From Pseudomonas sp. L5B5 (lineage in GTDB: Bacteria > Pseudomonadota > Gammaproteobacteria > Pseudomonadales > Pseudomonadaceae): a stretch of DNA of 64,000 bases. Shown piece by piece: positions 37,725 to 48,233 of the stretch (within the stretch, counting starts at the first letter, position 1; each line of letters opens with the position of its first letter). The notes below the pieces were generated by a model, which saw only the letters and a list, made by a program, of their open reading frames with translations, had not been told where the DNA came from and did no database searches. The DNA is taken from the NCBI RefSeq assembly GCF_020520285.1, contig NZ_CP084742.1, positions 3,100,001 to 3,164,000 of the forward strand, given 5' to 3'. The position numbers and the translations under genes are program-made.

Positions 37725-37778
37725 AAAAAAGCCCCGCGCCTGCGAACCCCGCATTGCAGGACTCTGACGGGGGGCTTT
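37725..37778 (-). terminator. Terminator of the mla operon
   Basis: On the minus strand AAAGCCCC pairs with GGGGCTTT, with an inner CCTGC/GCAGG stem in the loop, followed by TTTTTT. It lies about 18-70 bases past the mlaB stop and before ibaG. Confidence 0.8.
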
Positions 37779-37795
37779 GCCTGACCCTGGAATGA

Positions 37796-38101
37796 CTACG
37801 GCTGCGCGAGGATCTCGGTCACCCCGGACACCTCGGCGATTTCCTTCATGCCGTCGGGCAATGCGCGAACGCTCACCGTCTTGCCCAGCCCCTGGGCGTC
37901 ACGCATGAAGGCCAGCAGCAATGCCAGGCCGACGCTGCTGGAACGTTCGACAGCCGAGCAATCCAGCACCAGCGTCGAAGCCTGGCTGGACTTGATCAAT
38001 GCCTGGCCCTGCTTGCGCAGGCCCGGGCCGCTGCGATAGTCCAGCACGCCGCTGATCAGCAAATCCCCGGCTGCACCAAGGCGCACTCCAGCCTCGCTCA
38101 T
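37796..38101 (-). CDS. mlaB: MlaB, STAS-domain subunit of the Mla transporter
   Basis: 101 residues, a single STAS domain (LISGVLDYRSGPGL, DCSAVERSSSVGLALLLAF). MlaB binds the MlaF ATPase on the cytoplasmic side and stabilises the transporter. Its start overlaps the mlaC stop by 4 bp. Last gene of the operon. Confidence 0.92.
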   Translation of the reverse strand: MSEAGVRLGAAGDLLISGVLDYRSGPGLRKQGQALIKSSQASTLVLDCSAVERSSSVGLALLLAFMRDAQGLGKTVSVRALPDGMKEIAEVSGVTEILAQP

Positions 38102-38751
38102 TGCTCGGCCTTTGGCGCAGCGCTGTCCGTGGTTTCCTTGGCCTTGGCCACTTCGCCGGCCCAGCCGTCGATGGTCTTGTCCAGGTTGTTGCCGTTACGC
38201 TGCATCGCATCGGCGAACTGGTCACGGAACAGCTTGCCGATATTGATGCCGTTGATGATCACGTTACGGATCTTCCACTCGTCGCTGATCTTCTCCAGGG
38301 TATAGGAGACCGGATAGATAGCGCCGTTGTTGCCCTTGACCTGCATGTCGACACTGGTACGGGTGCCGCTTTCATCCTTGGGCGGGGAAATGGTGATGCC
38401 CTGGTTGTTGTACTCCAGCAGCGCGTTGCCATAGAACTGGATCAGGCTGCGCTTGAAGTTTTCCTGAAAGCGCGCCATCTGCTGAGGCGTGGCCTTGCGC
38501 GAATACTTCACGGTCATGATGCTGCGGGAAATGCCATCGGCATCCACAGCCGGGCCGACAATGCCGTTCAAGGCGTTGTAGAACTCGGATGGGCTCTGCT
38601 TGTACTTCTCTTTGTTGGCGGCCAGATCGGCCAGCAGCCGATTGGTGGTGTCCTGCACCAGGTCATGGGCAGAGGTCGGGTTCGCCGCATTGGCCAGCAA
38701 CGGCAGGGCAGCGAGCAGCACCAGCAGGCCACGTCGCAAGATAGAAATCAT
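38098..38751 (-). CDS. mlaC: MlaC, periplasmic phospholipid-binding protein
   Basis: 217 residues from ATG 38751, chosen for the AGGAG 7 bases upstream. Signal peptide about 1-23 (ALPLLANA), then the MlaC/Ttg2D fold (VQDTTNRLLADLAANK, KYSRKATPQQMARFQENF, NGINIGKLFRDQFADAMQRN). It carries phospholipids between the MlaA outer-membrane complex and MlaFEDB. Acidic, Ala-rich tail. Confidence 0.94.
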   Translation of the reverse strand: MISILRRGLLVLLAALPLLANAANPTSAHDLVQDTTNRLLADLAANKEKYKQSPSEFYNALNGIVGPAVDADGISRSIMTVKYSRKATPQQMARFQENFKRSLIQFYGNALLEYNNQGITISPPKDESGTRTSVDMQVKGNNGAIYPVSYTLEKISDEWKIRNVIINGINIGKLFRDQFADAMQRNGNNLDKTIDGWAGEVAKAKETTDSAAPKAEQ

Positions 38752-38762
38752 CGAAAAACTCC

Positions 38763-39230
38763 TCATTTGGCGTCTTTGCTAACGGTATTGAGCAGGAATT
38801 TACCGATCAGGTCTTCCAGCACCAGCGACGACTGGGTGTCGTGGATGGTCCCGCCATCCTTGAGCAGGGCTTCTTCCCCACCCACGCTGATACCGATGTA
38901 TTTCTCACCCAACAGGCCAGCTGTCAGGATAGATGCAGTGGAGTCAGTCGGCAGGTTATCCACGCGCTTTTCCAGTTGCATCGTCACCCGGCCGGTGAAG
39001 CTGTCGCGGTCCAGATCGATCGCCGTGACCTTGCCGATGGCTACACCAGCCATGGTCACCTTGGCTCTGACCGTCAAACCGGCGATATTGTCGAAATAGG
39101 CATAAAGTTTATAGGTATCGGTGCTCGCGGTCGGAGACAAGCCACTGACTCGCAGGGCAAGCAACAGCAAAGCCAGGATGCCGGCCAGCAGGAAAAGGCC
39201 GACACCGATTTCCAGGGTGCGGTTTTGCAT
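38763..39230 (-). CDS. mlaD: MlaD, MCE-domain subunit of the Mla transporter
   Basis: 155 residues. One N-terminal transmembrane helix (about 8-28), then an MCE domain (YFDNIAGLTVRAKVTMAGVAIGKV). It forms a hexameric ring on the periplasmic face through which lipids pass. The start codon shares one base with the mlaE stop; mlaC follows 11 bp downstream. Confidence 0.95.
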   Translation of the reverse strand: MQNRTLEIGVGLFLLAGILALLLLALRVSGLSPTASTDTYKLYAYFDNIAGLTVRAKVTMAGVAIGKVTAIDLDRDSFTGRVTMQLEKRVDNLPTDSTASILTAGLLGEKYIGISVGGEEALLKDGGTIHDTQSSLVLEDLIGKFLLNTVSKDAK

Positions 39231-40027
39231 CAGAAATCTCCAAACATCAAGGCGGTCAGAATAAAGTCCAGGCCGAGTACAGCCAGCGAGGCGTACACCA
39301 CGGTCTTGGTAGTGGCACGGCTGATCCCCTCTGAGGTGGGCTCACAGTCGTAGCCTTGGAATACGGCGATCCAGGTCACTACAAATGCAAAAACGATGCT
39401 CTTGATCACGCCATTGAGCACGTCGCTGCTGAAGGTCACGCTGTTCTGCATGTTCGACCAGTAGGAGCCTTCGTAGACCCCCAGCCAGTCTACGGCCACC
39501 CACGAACCGCCCCAGATGCCCACCACGCAGAAGATTATCGCCAGCAGTGGCAGGGAAATGAAGCCAGCCCACAGGCGCGGGGCAATGATGTACTTGAGCG
39601 GGTCCACACCGATCATCTCCAGGCTGGAGAGTTGCTCGGTGGATTTCATGTTGCCGATCTCGGCGGTCAGGGCCGAACCGGCACGTCCGGCGAACAACAA
39701 TGCAGTGACCACCGGCCCCAGTTCACGCAGCAGGGTCAGGGCGACCATCTGGCCCACCGCCTGCTCCGAACCGTAACTGGAAAGAATGTTGAAGCCCTGC
39801 AGCGCCAGGACCATGCCGATGAAGATCCCGGAGACGACAATGATCACCAGGGACATCACGCCTACCGAGTGCAACTGCTTGACCAGCAGGCCGAAACCGC
39901 CGCCAATGCTGCTGCGACCGAGCAACGCATGAAACAGGAACAGGGTGGAACGCCCCAGTACCGCCAGGACATCGATGCCTGAGCGACCGAAGAGACGAAC
40001 TCTCTCGATTAGCGATATCTTGCGCAT
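39230..40027 (-). CDS. mlaE: MlaE, permease of the Mla phospholipid transporter
   Basis: 265 residues, five or six membrane helices, MlaE/Ttg2B family motifs [19 protein letters not shown] and [21 protein letters not shown]. It lies in a tightly packed operon with one-base overlaps to mlaF and mlaD. It maintains outer-membrane lipid asymmetry; in pseudomonads the system is also known as Ttg2 and is linked to solvent and antibiotic tolerance. Confidence 0.95.
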   Translation of the reverse strand: MRKISLIERVRLFGRSGIDVLAVLGRSTLFLFHALLGRSSIGGGFGLLVKQLHSVGVMSLVIIVVSGIFIGMVLALQGFNILSSYGSEQAVGQMVALTLLRELGPVVTALLFAGRAGSALTAEIGNMKSTEQLSSLEMIGVDPLKYIIAPRLWAGFISLPLLAIIFCVVGIWGGSWVAVDWLGVYEGSYWSNMQNSVTFSSDVLNGVIKSIVFAFVVTWIAVFQGYDCEPTSEGISRATTKTVVYASLAVLGLDFILTALMFGDF

Positions 40028-40836
40028 CAGCGCTTCCCCAGAAGATCTGCGCGGTAGTCCGACGCTGGAAAGTGAAACGGTACCGGGCCGTCGGGATCGC
40101 CCTTCATGAATTGCCGGATACGCGGATTATCGGAGTCCATCAACTCGGCAGGAGTTCCCTGGCCCAGTACCTGACCATCCCCTACGACATAGAGGTAGTC
40201 GGCGATGCTCGCGGTTTCCGCCAGGTCATGGGACACCACGATGCTGGTGATGCCCAGGGCATCGTTGAGCAGGCGGATCAGGCGCACCAGCACACCCATG
40301 GCGATGGGGTCCTGGCCCACGAACGGCTCGTCATACATGAGGATCTGCGGATCCAGGGCGATCGCCCGGGCCAGGGCAACCCGGCGCTTCATGCCGCCGG
40401 ACAGCTCGTCTGGCATCAGGTCGACGGCGCCTCGCAACCCCACGGCCTGCAGCTTGAGCAAGACAATGTCACGAATCATTTCGTCAGGCAGCTGGGTGTG
40501 CACCCGCAGCGGAAAAGCGACGTTCTCGAAGACGTCCAGGTCGGTGAACAGTGCACCACTCTGGAACAGCACGCCCATTTGCTTGCGAGCATCGAACAGG
40601 TCGCTGCGCGAGAGGGTCGGCAGGTTCTGGCCATTGACCCACACCTCGCCGCTGCTGGGCCGCAACTGCATGCCCATCAAGCGCAACAGGGTGGTTTTGC
40701 CACAACCTGAAGGCCCCATGATGCCGGTGACCTTGCCCCGCGGAATACGGATATCCACGTTATTGAATATGCTGCGCGTACCGCGCTTGAAGGAGACGCC
40801 CTTCAGCTCGACCGCGTAAGCGTTGTCAGCACTCAT
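40027..40836 (-). CDS. mlaF: MlaF, ATP-binding subunit of the Mla transporter
   Basis: 269 residues. Walker [15 protein letters not shown] near 38, ABC signature [16 protein letters not shown] near 145, Walker [13 protein letters not shown], and the switch histidine in VVSHDLAE. First gene of mlaFEDCB, divergent from kdsD across 264 bp. Confidence 0.95.
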   Translation of the reverse strand: MSADNAYAVELKGVSFKRGTRSIFNNVDIRIPRGKVTGIMGPSGCGKTTLLRLMGMQLRPSSGEVWVNGQNLPTLSRSDLFDARKQMGVLFQSGALFTDLDVFENVAFPLRVHTQLPDEMIRDIVLLKLQAVGLRGAVDLMPDELSGGMKRRVALARAIALDPQILMYDEPFVGQDPIAMGVLVRLIRLLNDALGITSIVVSHDLAETASIADYLYVVGDGQVLGQGTPAELMDSDNPRIRQFMKGDPDGPVPFHFPASDYRADLLGKR

Positions 40837-41060
40837 CTAAACTCCTTGCGATGCAGCCTAACACTCGGACGCTGGGCTCTCTCCCGAGAGCACGTGCCCC
40901 CTGGGCAGGCCGAACTGGCGGCGAACTATATCACTGCTGATGCAGAGCCCCCAAGGCCGAAGCCATGACCGTTCAGGTCCAGGACAGGCAAAATCGGCGG
41001 ATTCCTTGTACAAGTAGACAAAGGCTGACGAACTTGCGTGAGGGATTTGATCATTACCGC

Positions 41061-41066
41061 TATAAT
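41061..41066 (+). promoter_or_regulatory. Consensus -10 box ahead of kdsD
   Basis: A perfect TATAAT hexamer lies 35 bases before the kdsD start codon. No convincing -35 is seen at standard spacing. The rest of the mlaF-kdsD gap shows no gene. Confidence 0.5.
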
Positions 41067-41100
41067 CGCCGACTTTTCATCGGGCTATACGATTTCAGAC

Positions 41101-42075
41101 ATGAGCCAATCCAGCGACCTGATTCAATCAGCACAACGCACCATCCGCCTCGAACTCCAGGCAGTAGAGAGCTTGCTGCCCCATATCGATGCAGATTTCG
41201 TACGCGCTTGCGAGATGATTCTGGCCAGCAAAGGCCGAGTGGTCGTGGTCGGCATGGGCAAGTCCGGACACATCGGCAACAAGATTGCCGCCACCCTGGC
41301 CAGTACCGGAACCACGGCATTCTTCGTCCATCCGGCGGAGGCCAGTCATGGCGACATGGGCATGATCACCCGTGACGACGTGATCGTGGCGCTCTCCAAC
41401 TCCGGCTCTACCAATGAAATCGTGACCCTGCTGCCACTGATCAAGCGCCTGGGCATCCAACTGATCAGCATTACCGGCAACCCCGACTCGCCACTGGCCA
41501 AGGCCGCCGACGTCAATCTCAACGTGCATGTCGAGCAGGAGGCCTGCCCACTGAACCTGGCGCCGACCTCCTCGACCACCGCCGCCCTGGTCATGGGCGA
41601 TGCCCTGGCTGTGGCCCTGCTGGAAGCCCGCGGTTTCACGGCGGAAGACTTTGCCTTTTCCCATCCCGGGGGAGCGCTGGGTCGTCGCCTGCTGCTGAAA
41701 GTCGAGAACGTCATGCACGCCGGCGAACAGCTGCCGCAAGTCCAGCGCGGCACCCTGCTCAAGGACGCCCTGGTGGAGATGAGCCGCAAGGGCCTGGGCA
41801 TGACGGTCATTGTCGAGGCCGACGGGCGCCTGGCCGGAGTCTTCACCGACGGCGACCTGCGCCGCACCCTGGATCGCAGCATCGACATCCATCACACCAC
41901 CATCGATGACGTCATGACCCTTCGCGGCAAGACCGCACGTGCCGAGATGCTGGCGGCCGAAGCCTTGAAGATCATGGAAGACAGCCGGATCAACGCCTTG
42001 GTCGTGGTGGACGACGAGGACCGCCCGGTCGGCGCCTTCAACCTGTCCGACCTGCTGCGTGCGGGAGTGATGTAA
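41101..42075 (+). CDS. kdsD: D-arabinose 5-phosphate isomerase
   Basis: 324 residues from ATG 41101. SIS domain (about 35-190; VGMGKSGHIGNKIAATLAS, SNSGSTNEIV) followed by two CBS domains (about 205-324). It converts ribulose 5-phosphate to arabinose 5-phosphate for Kdo synthesis. First gene of kdsD-kdsC-lptC-lptA-lptB; kdsC starts immediately after the stop. Confidence 0.95.
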   Translation: MSQSSDLIQSAQRTIRLELQAVESLLPHIDADFVRACEMILASKGRVVVVGMGKSGHIGNKIAATLASTGTTAFFVHPAEASHGDMGMITRDDVIVALSNSGSTNEIVTLLPLIKRLGIQLISITGNPDSPLAKAADVNLNVHVEQEACPLNLAPTSSTTAALVMGDALAVALLEARGFTAEDFAFSHPGGALGRRLLLKVENVMHAGEQLPQVQRGTLLKDALVEMSRKGLGMTVIVEADGRLAGVFTDGDLRRTLDRSIDIHHTTIDDVMTLRGKTARAEMLAAEALKIMEDSRINALVVVDDEDRPVGAFNLSDLLRAGVM

Positions 42076-42600
42076 ATGAACGACGATCTGTTGCAACGCG
42101 GCAAGCACATCAAGCTGGCGGTCTTCGACGTCGACGGCGTACTGACCGATGGGCGCCTGTATTTCCTCGAGGACGGCAGCGAGTTCAAGACCTTCAACAC
42201 CCTGGATGGCCAGGGCATCAAGATGCTCATGGCCGCCGGAGTACAGACGGCGATCATCAGCGGACGCAAGACCCCCGTGGTAGAGCGCCGGGCCAAGAAC
42301 CTGGGGATACCCCACCTGTACCAGGGCCGCGAGGACAAACTAGTGGTGCTGGACGAGCTTCTTGCCCAACTGGGCCTAAGCTATGAACAGGTCGCCTATC
42401 TGGGCGACGACCTGCCCGACTTGCCGGTGATCCGCCGTGTCGGACTGGGCATGGCGGTCGCCAACGCAGCCCCCTTCGTCCGCGAGCATGCCCATGGCAT
42501 TACCACGACGCGAGGTGGTGAAGGCGCCGCCCGCGAGTTCTGCGAACTGATCCTGCAAGCCCAGGACCGCCTCGAAGCAGCCAACGCTGCTTATCTATAG
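42076..42600 (+). CDS. kdsC: 3-deoxy-D-manno-octulosonate 8-phosphate phosphatase
   Basis: 174 residues, HAD type C0. Nucleophile motif AVFDVDGVLTDG near 15, SGRK near 63, and GDDLPDLPV near 110. It dephosphorylates Kdo-8-phosphate to Kdo. The start abuts the kdsD stop. Confidence 0.96.
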   Translation: MNDDLLQRGKHIKLAVFDVDGVLTDGRLYFLEDGSEFKTFNTLDGQGIKMLMAAGVQTAIISGRKTPVVERRAKNLGIPHLYQGREDKLVVLDELLAQLGLSYEQVAYLGDDLPDLPVIRRVGLGMAVANAAPFVREHAHGITTTRGGEGAAREFCELILQAQDRLEAANAAYL

Positions 42601-42610
42601 GGTCCCGCCA

Positions 42611-43183
42611 ATGTTGAGCAAAAAGATTCGCAACATCCTGATCTTCGGGACCATCGCCCTGCTGTTCGCGGCGGTCGGCTACTGGAACATCAGCCCCGAG
42701 CGTTTTCTCGACAAGCCTGTCGTGCAGGTTGACGAAAGCGCCATCGACTATTTCGTGATCAACGCACGCAGCGTGCAATACCTGCCCGACGGCAAGCAGC
42801 AATACGAGATGACTTCGGACAAGGTCGAGCATGTCAAGGCCAGCGAAGTGACCCTGCTGACCAAGCCGGACCTGCAGATGTACCGCGGCACTACCTATCC
42901 CTGGCACGTCCAGAGCGAGCGCGGCGAGGTCAACCCGGATGGCACCGAAGTCGAACTGATCGACTCGGTACGGGTTTCCCGCACCGACGAAAGAAATCGC
43001 AACCTGCTGGTCACCACCAGCCGCATGACAGTATTCCCGCAGAAGCAATATGCGCAGACCGAGCAAGCCGTTAGAATCGACGGCGCCAATGGCGTGACCA
43101 CGGCCAAGGGAATGAAAGCGTATTTGAAAGACGGCAGGATGAACCTGCTATCGAACGTAAGAGGACAGTATGAGGCTCGTTAA
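42611..43183 (+). CDS. lptC: LptC, LPS export membrane-anchor protein
   Basis: 190 residues. One N-terminal membrane helix (about 7-27), then a periplasmic beta-jellyroll (YFVINARSVQYLPDGKQQYEMTS pattern). It links the LptB2FG transporter to the LptA bridge. The 3' end overlaps the lptA start by 14 bp. Confidence 0.93.
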   Translation: MLSKKIRNILIFGTIALLFAAVGYWNISPERFLDKPVVQVDESAIDYFVINARSVQYLPDGKQQYEMTSDKVEHVKASEVTLLTKPDLQMYRGTTYPWHVQSERGEVNPDGTEVELIDSVRVSRTDERNRNLLVTTSRMTVFPQKQYAQTEQAVRIDGANGVTTAKGMKAYLKDGRMNLLSNVRGQYEAR

Positions 43184-43715
43184 AACCCTCCCTATTTTGC
43201 TCAGTCTGGGCGCAGCACTGGGAAGCGTGAGCGCCTGGGCTCTGCCGAACGATAGCCAACAGCCGATCCGCATCCAGGCCGATGACGCCCAGCTTGATGA
43301 CAAGAACGGCGTGGCCACCTACAAGGGCGACGTGATCATCACCCAGGGTTCGATGAAGATCACTGGCAACACCGTGACGATCACCCGGGCCAAGACCGGT
43401 GAAATCGACGTGGTGACCTCGGTGGGCAACCTGGCCTACTTCGAACAACTGCAGAAGCAGACCGATCCGAAGCCGGTCCAGGCCTATGCCGTGACCATCC
43501 AGTACCATGCCCAGCAAAATCGCATCGTGCTGATCGACAAGGCCAAGGTGATCAACGACGGCAACACCACCGAAGGCGAGAAGATCGTCTACGACACCGT
43601 CAAGCAAGTGGCCAACGCCGGCCGCGCCAACGGCAGCGCGGTAACCGCGCCACGTCCGCGGATCGACATGGTCATCCAGCCGAAAAAGAAAACCGACGAG
43701 CAAAAGGCGCAGTAA
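43170..43715 (+). CDS. lptA: LptA, periplasmic LPS transport protein
   Basis: 181 residues. Signal peptide about 1-24 (GSVSAWA), then the OstA beta-jellyroll ([32 protein letters not shown]). It oligomerises into the bridge that carries LPS to LptDE. It overlaps lptC upstream and shares one base with lptB downstream. Confidence 0.95.
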   Translation: MRLVKTLPILLSLGAALGSVSAWALPNDSQQPIRIQADDAQLDDKNGVATYKGDVIITQGSMKITGNTVTITRAKTGEIDVVTSVGNLAYFEQLQKQTDPKPVQAYAVTIQYHAQQNRIVLIDKAKVINDGNTTEGEKIVYDTVKQVANAGRANGSAVTAPRPRIDMVIQPKKKTDEQKAQ

Positions 43716-44440
43716 TGGCAACTCTCAAAGCCCAGCACCTGGCCAAGAGCTACAAGAGCCGCCAGGTCGTGCGTGATGTCAGCCTGTCCATCGACAGCGG
43801 CCAGATCGTCGGCCTGCTCGGCCCCAACGGTGCCGGCAAGACCACCTGCTTCTACATGATCGTCGGCCTGGTCCAGGCCGACCAGGGCCGGGTCCTGATC
43901 GACGACCTCGATGTCAGCCACCAGCCCATGCACGGCCGTGCTCGCGCCGGCATCGGCTACCTGCCCCAGGAAGCCTCGATCTTCCGCAAGCTGTCGGTGG
44001 CCGACAACATCATGGCCATCCTCGAGACCCGCAAGGAACTCGACAAGGCCGGCCGTCGCCAGGAGCTGGAAAGCCTGTTGCAGGAGTTCCACATCAACCA
44101 CATCCGCGACAACCTCGGCATGAGCCTGTCCGGTGGCGAGCGCCGCCGCGTGGAAATCGCCCGCGCCCTGGCCACTGCCCCCAAGTTCATCCTGCTGGAT
44201 GAACCTTTCGCCGGCGTGGACCCGATCTCGGTCGGCGACATCAAGCAGATCATCCACCACCTCAAGGCCAAGGGGATCGGCGTCCTGATCACCGACCACA
44301 ACGTCCGCGAGACCCTGGACATCTGCGAGACCGCTTACATCGTCAACGACGGACAACTGATCGCCGAAGGCGATTCCGCGACCATCCTGGCCAACGAACT
44401 GGTCAAGGAAGTCTACCTGGGCCATGAGTTCCGCCTGTAA
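43715..44440 (+). CDS. lptB: LptB, ATPase of the LPS exporter
   Basis: 241 residues. Walker [15 protein letters not shown] near 38, Q-loop [12 protein letters not shown], signature [16 protein letters not shown], Walker [13 protein letters not shown], and the switch His in [10 protein letters not shown]. It powers LPS extraction from the inner membrane. Last gene before the rpoN leader. Confidence 0.97.
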   Translation: MATLKAQHLAKSYKSRQVVRDVSLSIDSGQIVGLLGPNGAGKTTCFYMIVGLVQADQGRVLIDDLDVSHQPMHGRARAGIGYLPQEASIFRKLSVADNIMAILETRKELDKAGRRQELESLLQEFHINHIRDNLGMSLSGGERRRVEIARALATAPKFILLDEPFAGVDPISVGDIKQIIHHLKAKGIGVLITDHNVRETLDICETAYIVNDGQLIAEGDSATILANELVKEVYLGHEFRL

Positions 44441-44538
44441 GGGCTGAGGTGTTGGGCCCATTGCCAGGGCGTCGGGAACGTTAAACCCTACAAATTTTAT
44501 TGTTACAGCGCTCTAGGCAAACACTTCAGTTTCAGGCA

Positions 44539-44595
44539 TATAATTTGCTTATGTTTGGCGCTTCGGCGCCCTGTAGTGGATGGCGCATGTGCGCC
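44539..44595 (+). promoter_or_regulatory. rpoN promoter -10 and leader hairpins
   Basis: A TATAAT hexamer lies at 44539-44544. Downstream, in the predicted 5' leader, two short matched hairpins occur: GGCGC-TTCG-GCGCC (44557-44570, a stable UUCG tetraloop) and GGCGC-ATGT-GCGCC (44582-44595). The rpoN start codon is at 44622. No clear -35 was found at 17 bp. Confidence 0.5.
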
Positions 44596-44621
44596 GGCAA
44601 TTAAGGTGTTAAGCCCCTGCC

Positions 44622-46115
44622 ATGAAACCATCGCTAGTCCTGAGAATGGGCCAGCAGCTGACGATGACACCTCAGCTGCAACAGGCCATCCGCCTGCTCC
44701 AACTGTCGACCCTGGACCTGCAACAGGAAATCCAGGAGGCTCTGGAGTCCAATCCGATGCTCGAACGCCAGGAAGAAGGCGACGACTTCGACAACAGCGA
44801 CCCCCTGGCCGACAACACCGAGTCCAAACCCAACACCGAGATCCAGGAACCCTCCTACCAGGAAACCGCCCCGACGGTGGATAACCTCGAGGAAGGCGAG
44901 TGGAGCGAACGCATTCCCAACGAACTGCCGGTGGATACAGCCTGGGAAGACGTTTACCAGACCAGCGCCAGTAGCCTGCCCAGCAGCGATGACGACGAGT
45001 GGGACTTCACCACTCGCACCTCGGCTGGCGAGAGCCTGCAGAGCCACCTGCTCTGGCAACTGAACCTGGCTCCCATGTCGGATACCGACCGCCTGATCGC
45101 AGTGACCCTGATCGACTGCATCAACAACCAGGGTTACCTGGACGAGACCCTGGAAGAGGTTCTCGAAGCCTTCGACCCCGATCTGGACATTGAACTGGAC
45201 GAAGTCGAAGCCGTGCTGCACCGCATCCAGCAATTCGAGCCGGCCGGCATCGGCGCCCGCAACCTGGGCGAGTGCCTGCTGCTGCAACTGCGCCAGTTGC
45301 CGCCGAGCACACCATGGCTGGCAGAGGCCCAGCGCCTGGTCAACGACTACATCGACCTGCTGGGCGGCCGCGACTACAGCCAGCTGATGCGTCGCATGAA
45401 GCTCAAGGAAGATGAACTGCGCCAGGTCATCGAACTGGTGCAGAGCCTCAACCCACGCCCAGGCTCACAGATCGAGTCCAGCGAAGCCGAATACGTAGTC
45501 CCGGACGTCATCGTGCGCAAGGACAATGAACGCTGGCTGGTGGAGCTGAACCAGGAATCCGTGCCACGCCTGCGGGTCAACGCCCAGTACGCCGGGTTCG
45601 TGCGTCGCGCCGATACCAGCGCCGACAACACCTTCATGCGAAACCAGTTGCAGGAGGCCCGCTGGTTCATCAAGAGCCTGCAGAGCCGCAATGAAACCCT
45701 GATGAAGGTCGCCACCCAGATCGTCGAGCATCAACGCGGTTTCCTCGAGTACGGCGACGAAGCGATGAAGCCCTTGGTCCTGCATGACATTGCCGAGGCA
45801 GTAGGCATGCATGAATCGACGATTTCCCGGGTGACCACGCAAAAATTCATGCATACCCCACGGGGCATATATGAACTGAAATACTTTTTCTCGAGCCACG
45901 TCAGCACCTCCGAAGGCGGTGAATGCTCGTCCACGGCGATCCGCGCAATCATCAAAAAACTGGTGGCTGCGGAAAATCAGAAAAAGCCGTTGAGTGACAG
46001 CAAGATCGCTGGTTTACTGGAGGCACAAGGCATTCAGGTAGCCCGCCGGACCGTCGCCAAGTACCGCGAATCCCTTGGGATCGCGCCTTCCAGCGAACGC
46101 AAGCGGTTGATGTAG
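44622..46115 (+). CDS. rpoN: RNA polymerase sigma-54 factor
   Basis: 497 residues. The N-terminal activator-interacting region is Gln/Leu-rich ([21 protein letters not shown]), followed by an acidic linker (about 55-115), the core-binding domain, an HTH ([19 protein letters not shown]) and the C-terminal RpoN box [10 protein letters not shown]. It directs transcription from -24/-12 promoters for nitrogen, motility and many other functions. It is followed by the usual hpf-ptsN-rapZ-ptsO genes. Confidence 0.97.
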   Translation: MKPSLVLRMGQQLTMTPQLQQAIRLLQLSTLDLQQEIQEALESNPMLERQEEGDDFDNSDPLADNTESKPNTEIQEPSYQETAPTVDNLEEGEWSERIPNELPVDTAWEDVYQTSASSLPSSDDDEWDFTTRTSAGESLQSHLLWQLNLAPMSDTDRLIAVTLIDCINNQGYLDETLEEVLEAFDPDLDIELDEVEAVLHRIQQFEPAGIGARNLGECLLLQLRQLPPSTPWLAEAQRLVNDYIDLLGGRDYSQLMRRMKLKEDELRQVIELVQSLNPRPGSQIESSEAEYVVPDVIVRKDNERWLVELNQESVPRLRVNAQYAGFVRRADTSADNTFMRNQLQEARWFIKSLQSRNETLMKVATQIVEHQRGFLEYGDEAMKPLVLHDIAEAVGMHESTISRVTTQKFMHTPRGIYELKYFFSSHVSTSEGGECSSTAIRAIIKKLVAAENQKKPLSDSKIAGLLEAQGIQVARRTVAKYRESLGIAPSSERKRLM

Positions 46116-46273
46116 CCGCCGGGCAGGCCAAAGCGTTTCGGAGTGTGTTTGAAATCTGCCAAGCGATGATCCGGCACGGTAGCCGGATCGATGTACAGCA
46201 GGTTTCAGGCACAGTCTAGGTGGCAGGCAAAACGGCCTGCCGCGTTATGCACTGGCAACGAAGGAGAAGCTGT

Positions 46274-46579
46274 ATGCAAGTCAACATCAGTGGACACCAA
46301 CTTGAAGTGACTGAACCTCTGCGCGTCTACATCGGCGAAAAACTCGACCGGTTGGAGCGCCATTTCGACAAGATTACCAATGTGCAGGTCACCATGGCCG
46401 TCGAGAAGCTGAAGCAGAAAATCGAGGCGACCCTGCACATCCACGGTGGGGAGGTCGTAGCCAATGCAGAACATGACGATATGTATGCCGCAATCGACCT
46501 GCTCACGGACAAGCTTGACCGCCAACTGAAAAAGCATAAGGAAAAGCAACTCCACCTTCTCCAAGGCACGGGTCGCTGA
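46274..46579 (+). CDS. hpf: Short ribosome hibernation promoting factor
   Basis: 101 residues from ATG 46274, with AAGGAGAAG upstream. Single S30AE/HPF domain (MQVNISGHQLEVTEPLRVYIGE pattern) without the long C-terminal dimerisation domain, so it is the short HPF form that makes 100S ribosomes together with RMF. It sits in its standard place after rpoN. Confidence 0.95.
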   Translation: MQVNISGHQLEVTEPLRVYIGEKLDRLERHFDKITNVQVTMAVEKLKQKIEATLHIHGGEVVANAEHDDMYAAIDLLTDKLDRQLKKHKEKQLHLLQGTGR

Positions 46580-46591
46580 TACTCCCCTCCC

Positions 46592-47056
46592 ATGATCCGA
46601 CTTGAAAGCATCCTGACCCCCGGCCGTTCCCTGGTGAACGTGCCGGGCGGCAGTAAAAAACGCGCCCTCGAACAAATTGCCAACCTGATCAGCCGTGAAG
46701 TGCCTGATCTGGAGATGCAGGATGTCTTCGAGAGCCTTATCGCCCGCGAGAAACTCGGCTCCACCGGTTTCGGCAACGGTATCGCCATTCCCCACTGCCG
46801 CCTCAAGGGCTGCGAGTCCCCCATCAGCGCGCTGATGCATCTGGACGCTCCGATCGATTTCGACGCCATCGACGGCGCTCCGGTGGACCTGCTGTTTGTC
46901 CTGCTGGTCCCGGAAGCCGCCACCGATGCGCACCTGGAACTGCTCCGGCAGATTGCCAGCATGCTCGATCGCAAGGAAGTGCGTGACCGGCTGCGCAGCG
47001 CCACCAGCAACGAAGCCTTGTACCAGGTCGTGCTGGACGAACAGAACGGTCAGTAA
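46592..47056 (+). CDS. ptsN: Nitrogen-regulatory PTS EIIA protein
   Basis: 154 residues. PTS EIIA type 2 fold; the phosphorylated histidine is in [14 protein letters not shown] near residue 68. It receives phosphate from PtsO (NPr) and regulates potassium transport, polyhydroxyalkanoate metabolism and other targets rather than sugar uptake. rapZ starts 2 bp after the stop. Confidence 0.96.
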   Translation: MIRLESILTPGRSLVNVPGGSKKRALEQIANLISREVPDLEMQDVFESLIAREKLGSTGFGNGIAIPHCRLKGCESPISALMHLDAPIDFDAIDGAPVDLLFVLLVPEAATDAHLELLRQIASMLDRKEVRDRLRSATSNEALYQVVLDEQNGQ

Positions 47057-47058
47057 CC

Positions 47059-47916
47059 ATGCGCTTGATCATCGTCAGCGGCCGCTCCGGCTCAGGCAAA
47101 AGCACTGCCCTCGATGTTCTCGAGGATCACGGCTACTACTGCATCGACAACCTGCCTGCAGGGCTGCTGCCCGAACTGGCTGAACGCGCGTTGATCCACA
47201 CCGAGCTGGCACAGCCACTGGTGGCGGTTTCCATCGACGCTCGTAACCTGCCCAGCCACCTCTCGCGCTTTCCGGAGCTGCTGGAAGAAGTTCGCAGCCG
47301 GCACATCCAGTGTGACGTGCTGTATCTGGACGCCGATGAAGAAACCCTGCTCAAGCGCTTCTCTGAAACCCGGCGGCGCCATCCACTGAGCAGCGCCAAC
47401 CGTTCACTGGCCGAGGCCATCCACGACGAGACCCAACTGCTGGGACCGATCGTCGACTTGGCCGACCTCAAGGTCAACACCACCAATCTCAACCTGTACC
47501 AGTTGCGGGACACCATCAAGCTGCGGCTGCTGAACCAGCCAGAGCCGGGCACCGCCTTCCTGGTCGAGTCCTTCGGTTTCAAGCGTGGCATGCCGGTAGA
47601 CGCCGACCTGGTGTTCGACGTGCGCTGCCTGCCAAACCCGTACTGGAAGCCCGAACTGCGTGCCCAATCCGGGCTGGACGCCCCCGTGGCCGAATACCTG
47701 GCTGCGCAACCGGATGTGGAAGAGATGTTCCAAGACATCTCCAGCTACCTGCTCAAGTGGTTGCCACGCTTTGCCGCCAGCAATCGCGCCTACGTGACCA
47801 TCGCCATCGGCTGCACTGGCGGGCATCATCGCTCCGTATACCTGACCGAGCGCCTGGGCCAGGTCCTGCAAAAATCCCTGAAGAACGTCCAGGTTCGCCA
47901 CCGCGACCTTAGCTGA
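47059..47916 (+). CDS. rapZ: RapZ, RNase adapter / nucleotide-binding protein
   Basis: 285 residues. Walker [19 protein letters not shown] at the N-terminus, HYxxxDNLP-like [15 protein letters not shown], and a C-terminal RNA-binding domain ([19 protein letters not shown]). In E. coli it presents the small RNA GlmZ to RNase E; in pseudomonads the partner RNAs are less certain. It lies between ptsN and ptsO. Confidence 0.95.
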   Translation: MRLIIVSGRSGSGKSTALDVLEDHGYYCIDNLPAGLLPELAERALIHTELAQPLVAVSIDARNLPSHLSRFPELLEEVRSRHIQCDVLYLDADEETLLKRFSETRRRHPLSSANRSLAEAIHDETQLLGPIVDLADLKVNTTNLNLYQLRDTIKLRLLNQPEPGTAFLVESFGFKRGMPVDADLVFDVRCLPNPYWKPELRAQSGLDAPVAEYLAAQPDVEEMFQDISSYLLKWLPRFAASNRAYVTIAIGCTGGHHRSVYLTERLGQVLQKSLKNVQVRHRDLS

Positions 47917-47932
47917 AAGGATCTACCCCGCG

Positions 47933-48205
47933 ATGCCAGCTCTGGAAATCGAGATCATCAACAAACTGGGCCTGCACGCCCGTGCCTCGGCCAAGTTCGT
48001 CGGCGTAGCCGGCAAGTTTCCCTGCCAGATCCGCGCCGGCAGAACCCCGGAGTCCATGGTCGACGGCAAGAGCATCATGGCCATGATGATGCTCGCCGCC
48101 GGCAAGGGCACCAAGATCCATCTCAAGACTGAAGGCGAACAGGAGCAGGAAGCGCTGGACGCACTGGCAGCGCTGATCAACAACTACTTCGACGAAGGCG
48201 AGTAA
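47933..48205 (+). CDS. ptsO: NPr, HPr-like phosphocarrier of the nitrogen PTS
   Basis: 90 residues. HPr fold with the phospho-histidine in NKLGLHARASAKFVGVA (His 15) and the regulatory-site segment SMVDGKSIMAMMMLAAGKG. It carries phosphate from EI-Ntr to PtsN. Last gene of the rpoN cluster. Confidence 0.96.
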   Translation: MPALEIEIINKLGLHARASAKFVGVAGKFPCQIRAGRTPESMVDGKSIMAMMMLAAGKGTKIHLKTEGEQEQEALDALAALINNYFDEGE

Positions 48206-48233
48206 ACCCACCAGGGCCAGGCCCATACGGCAC

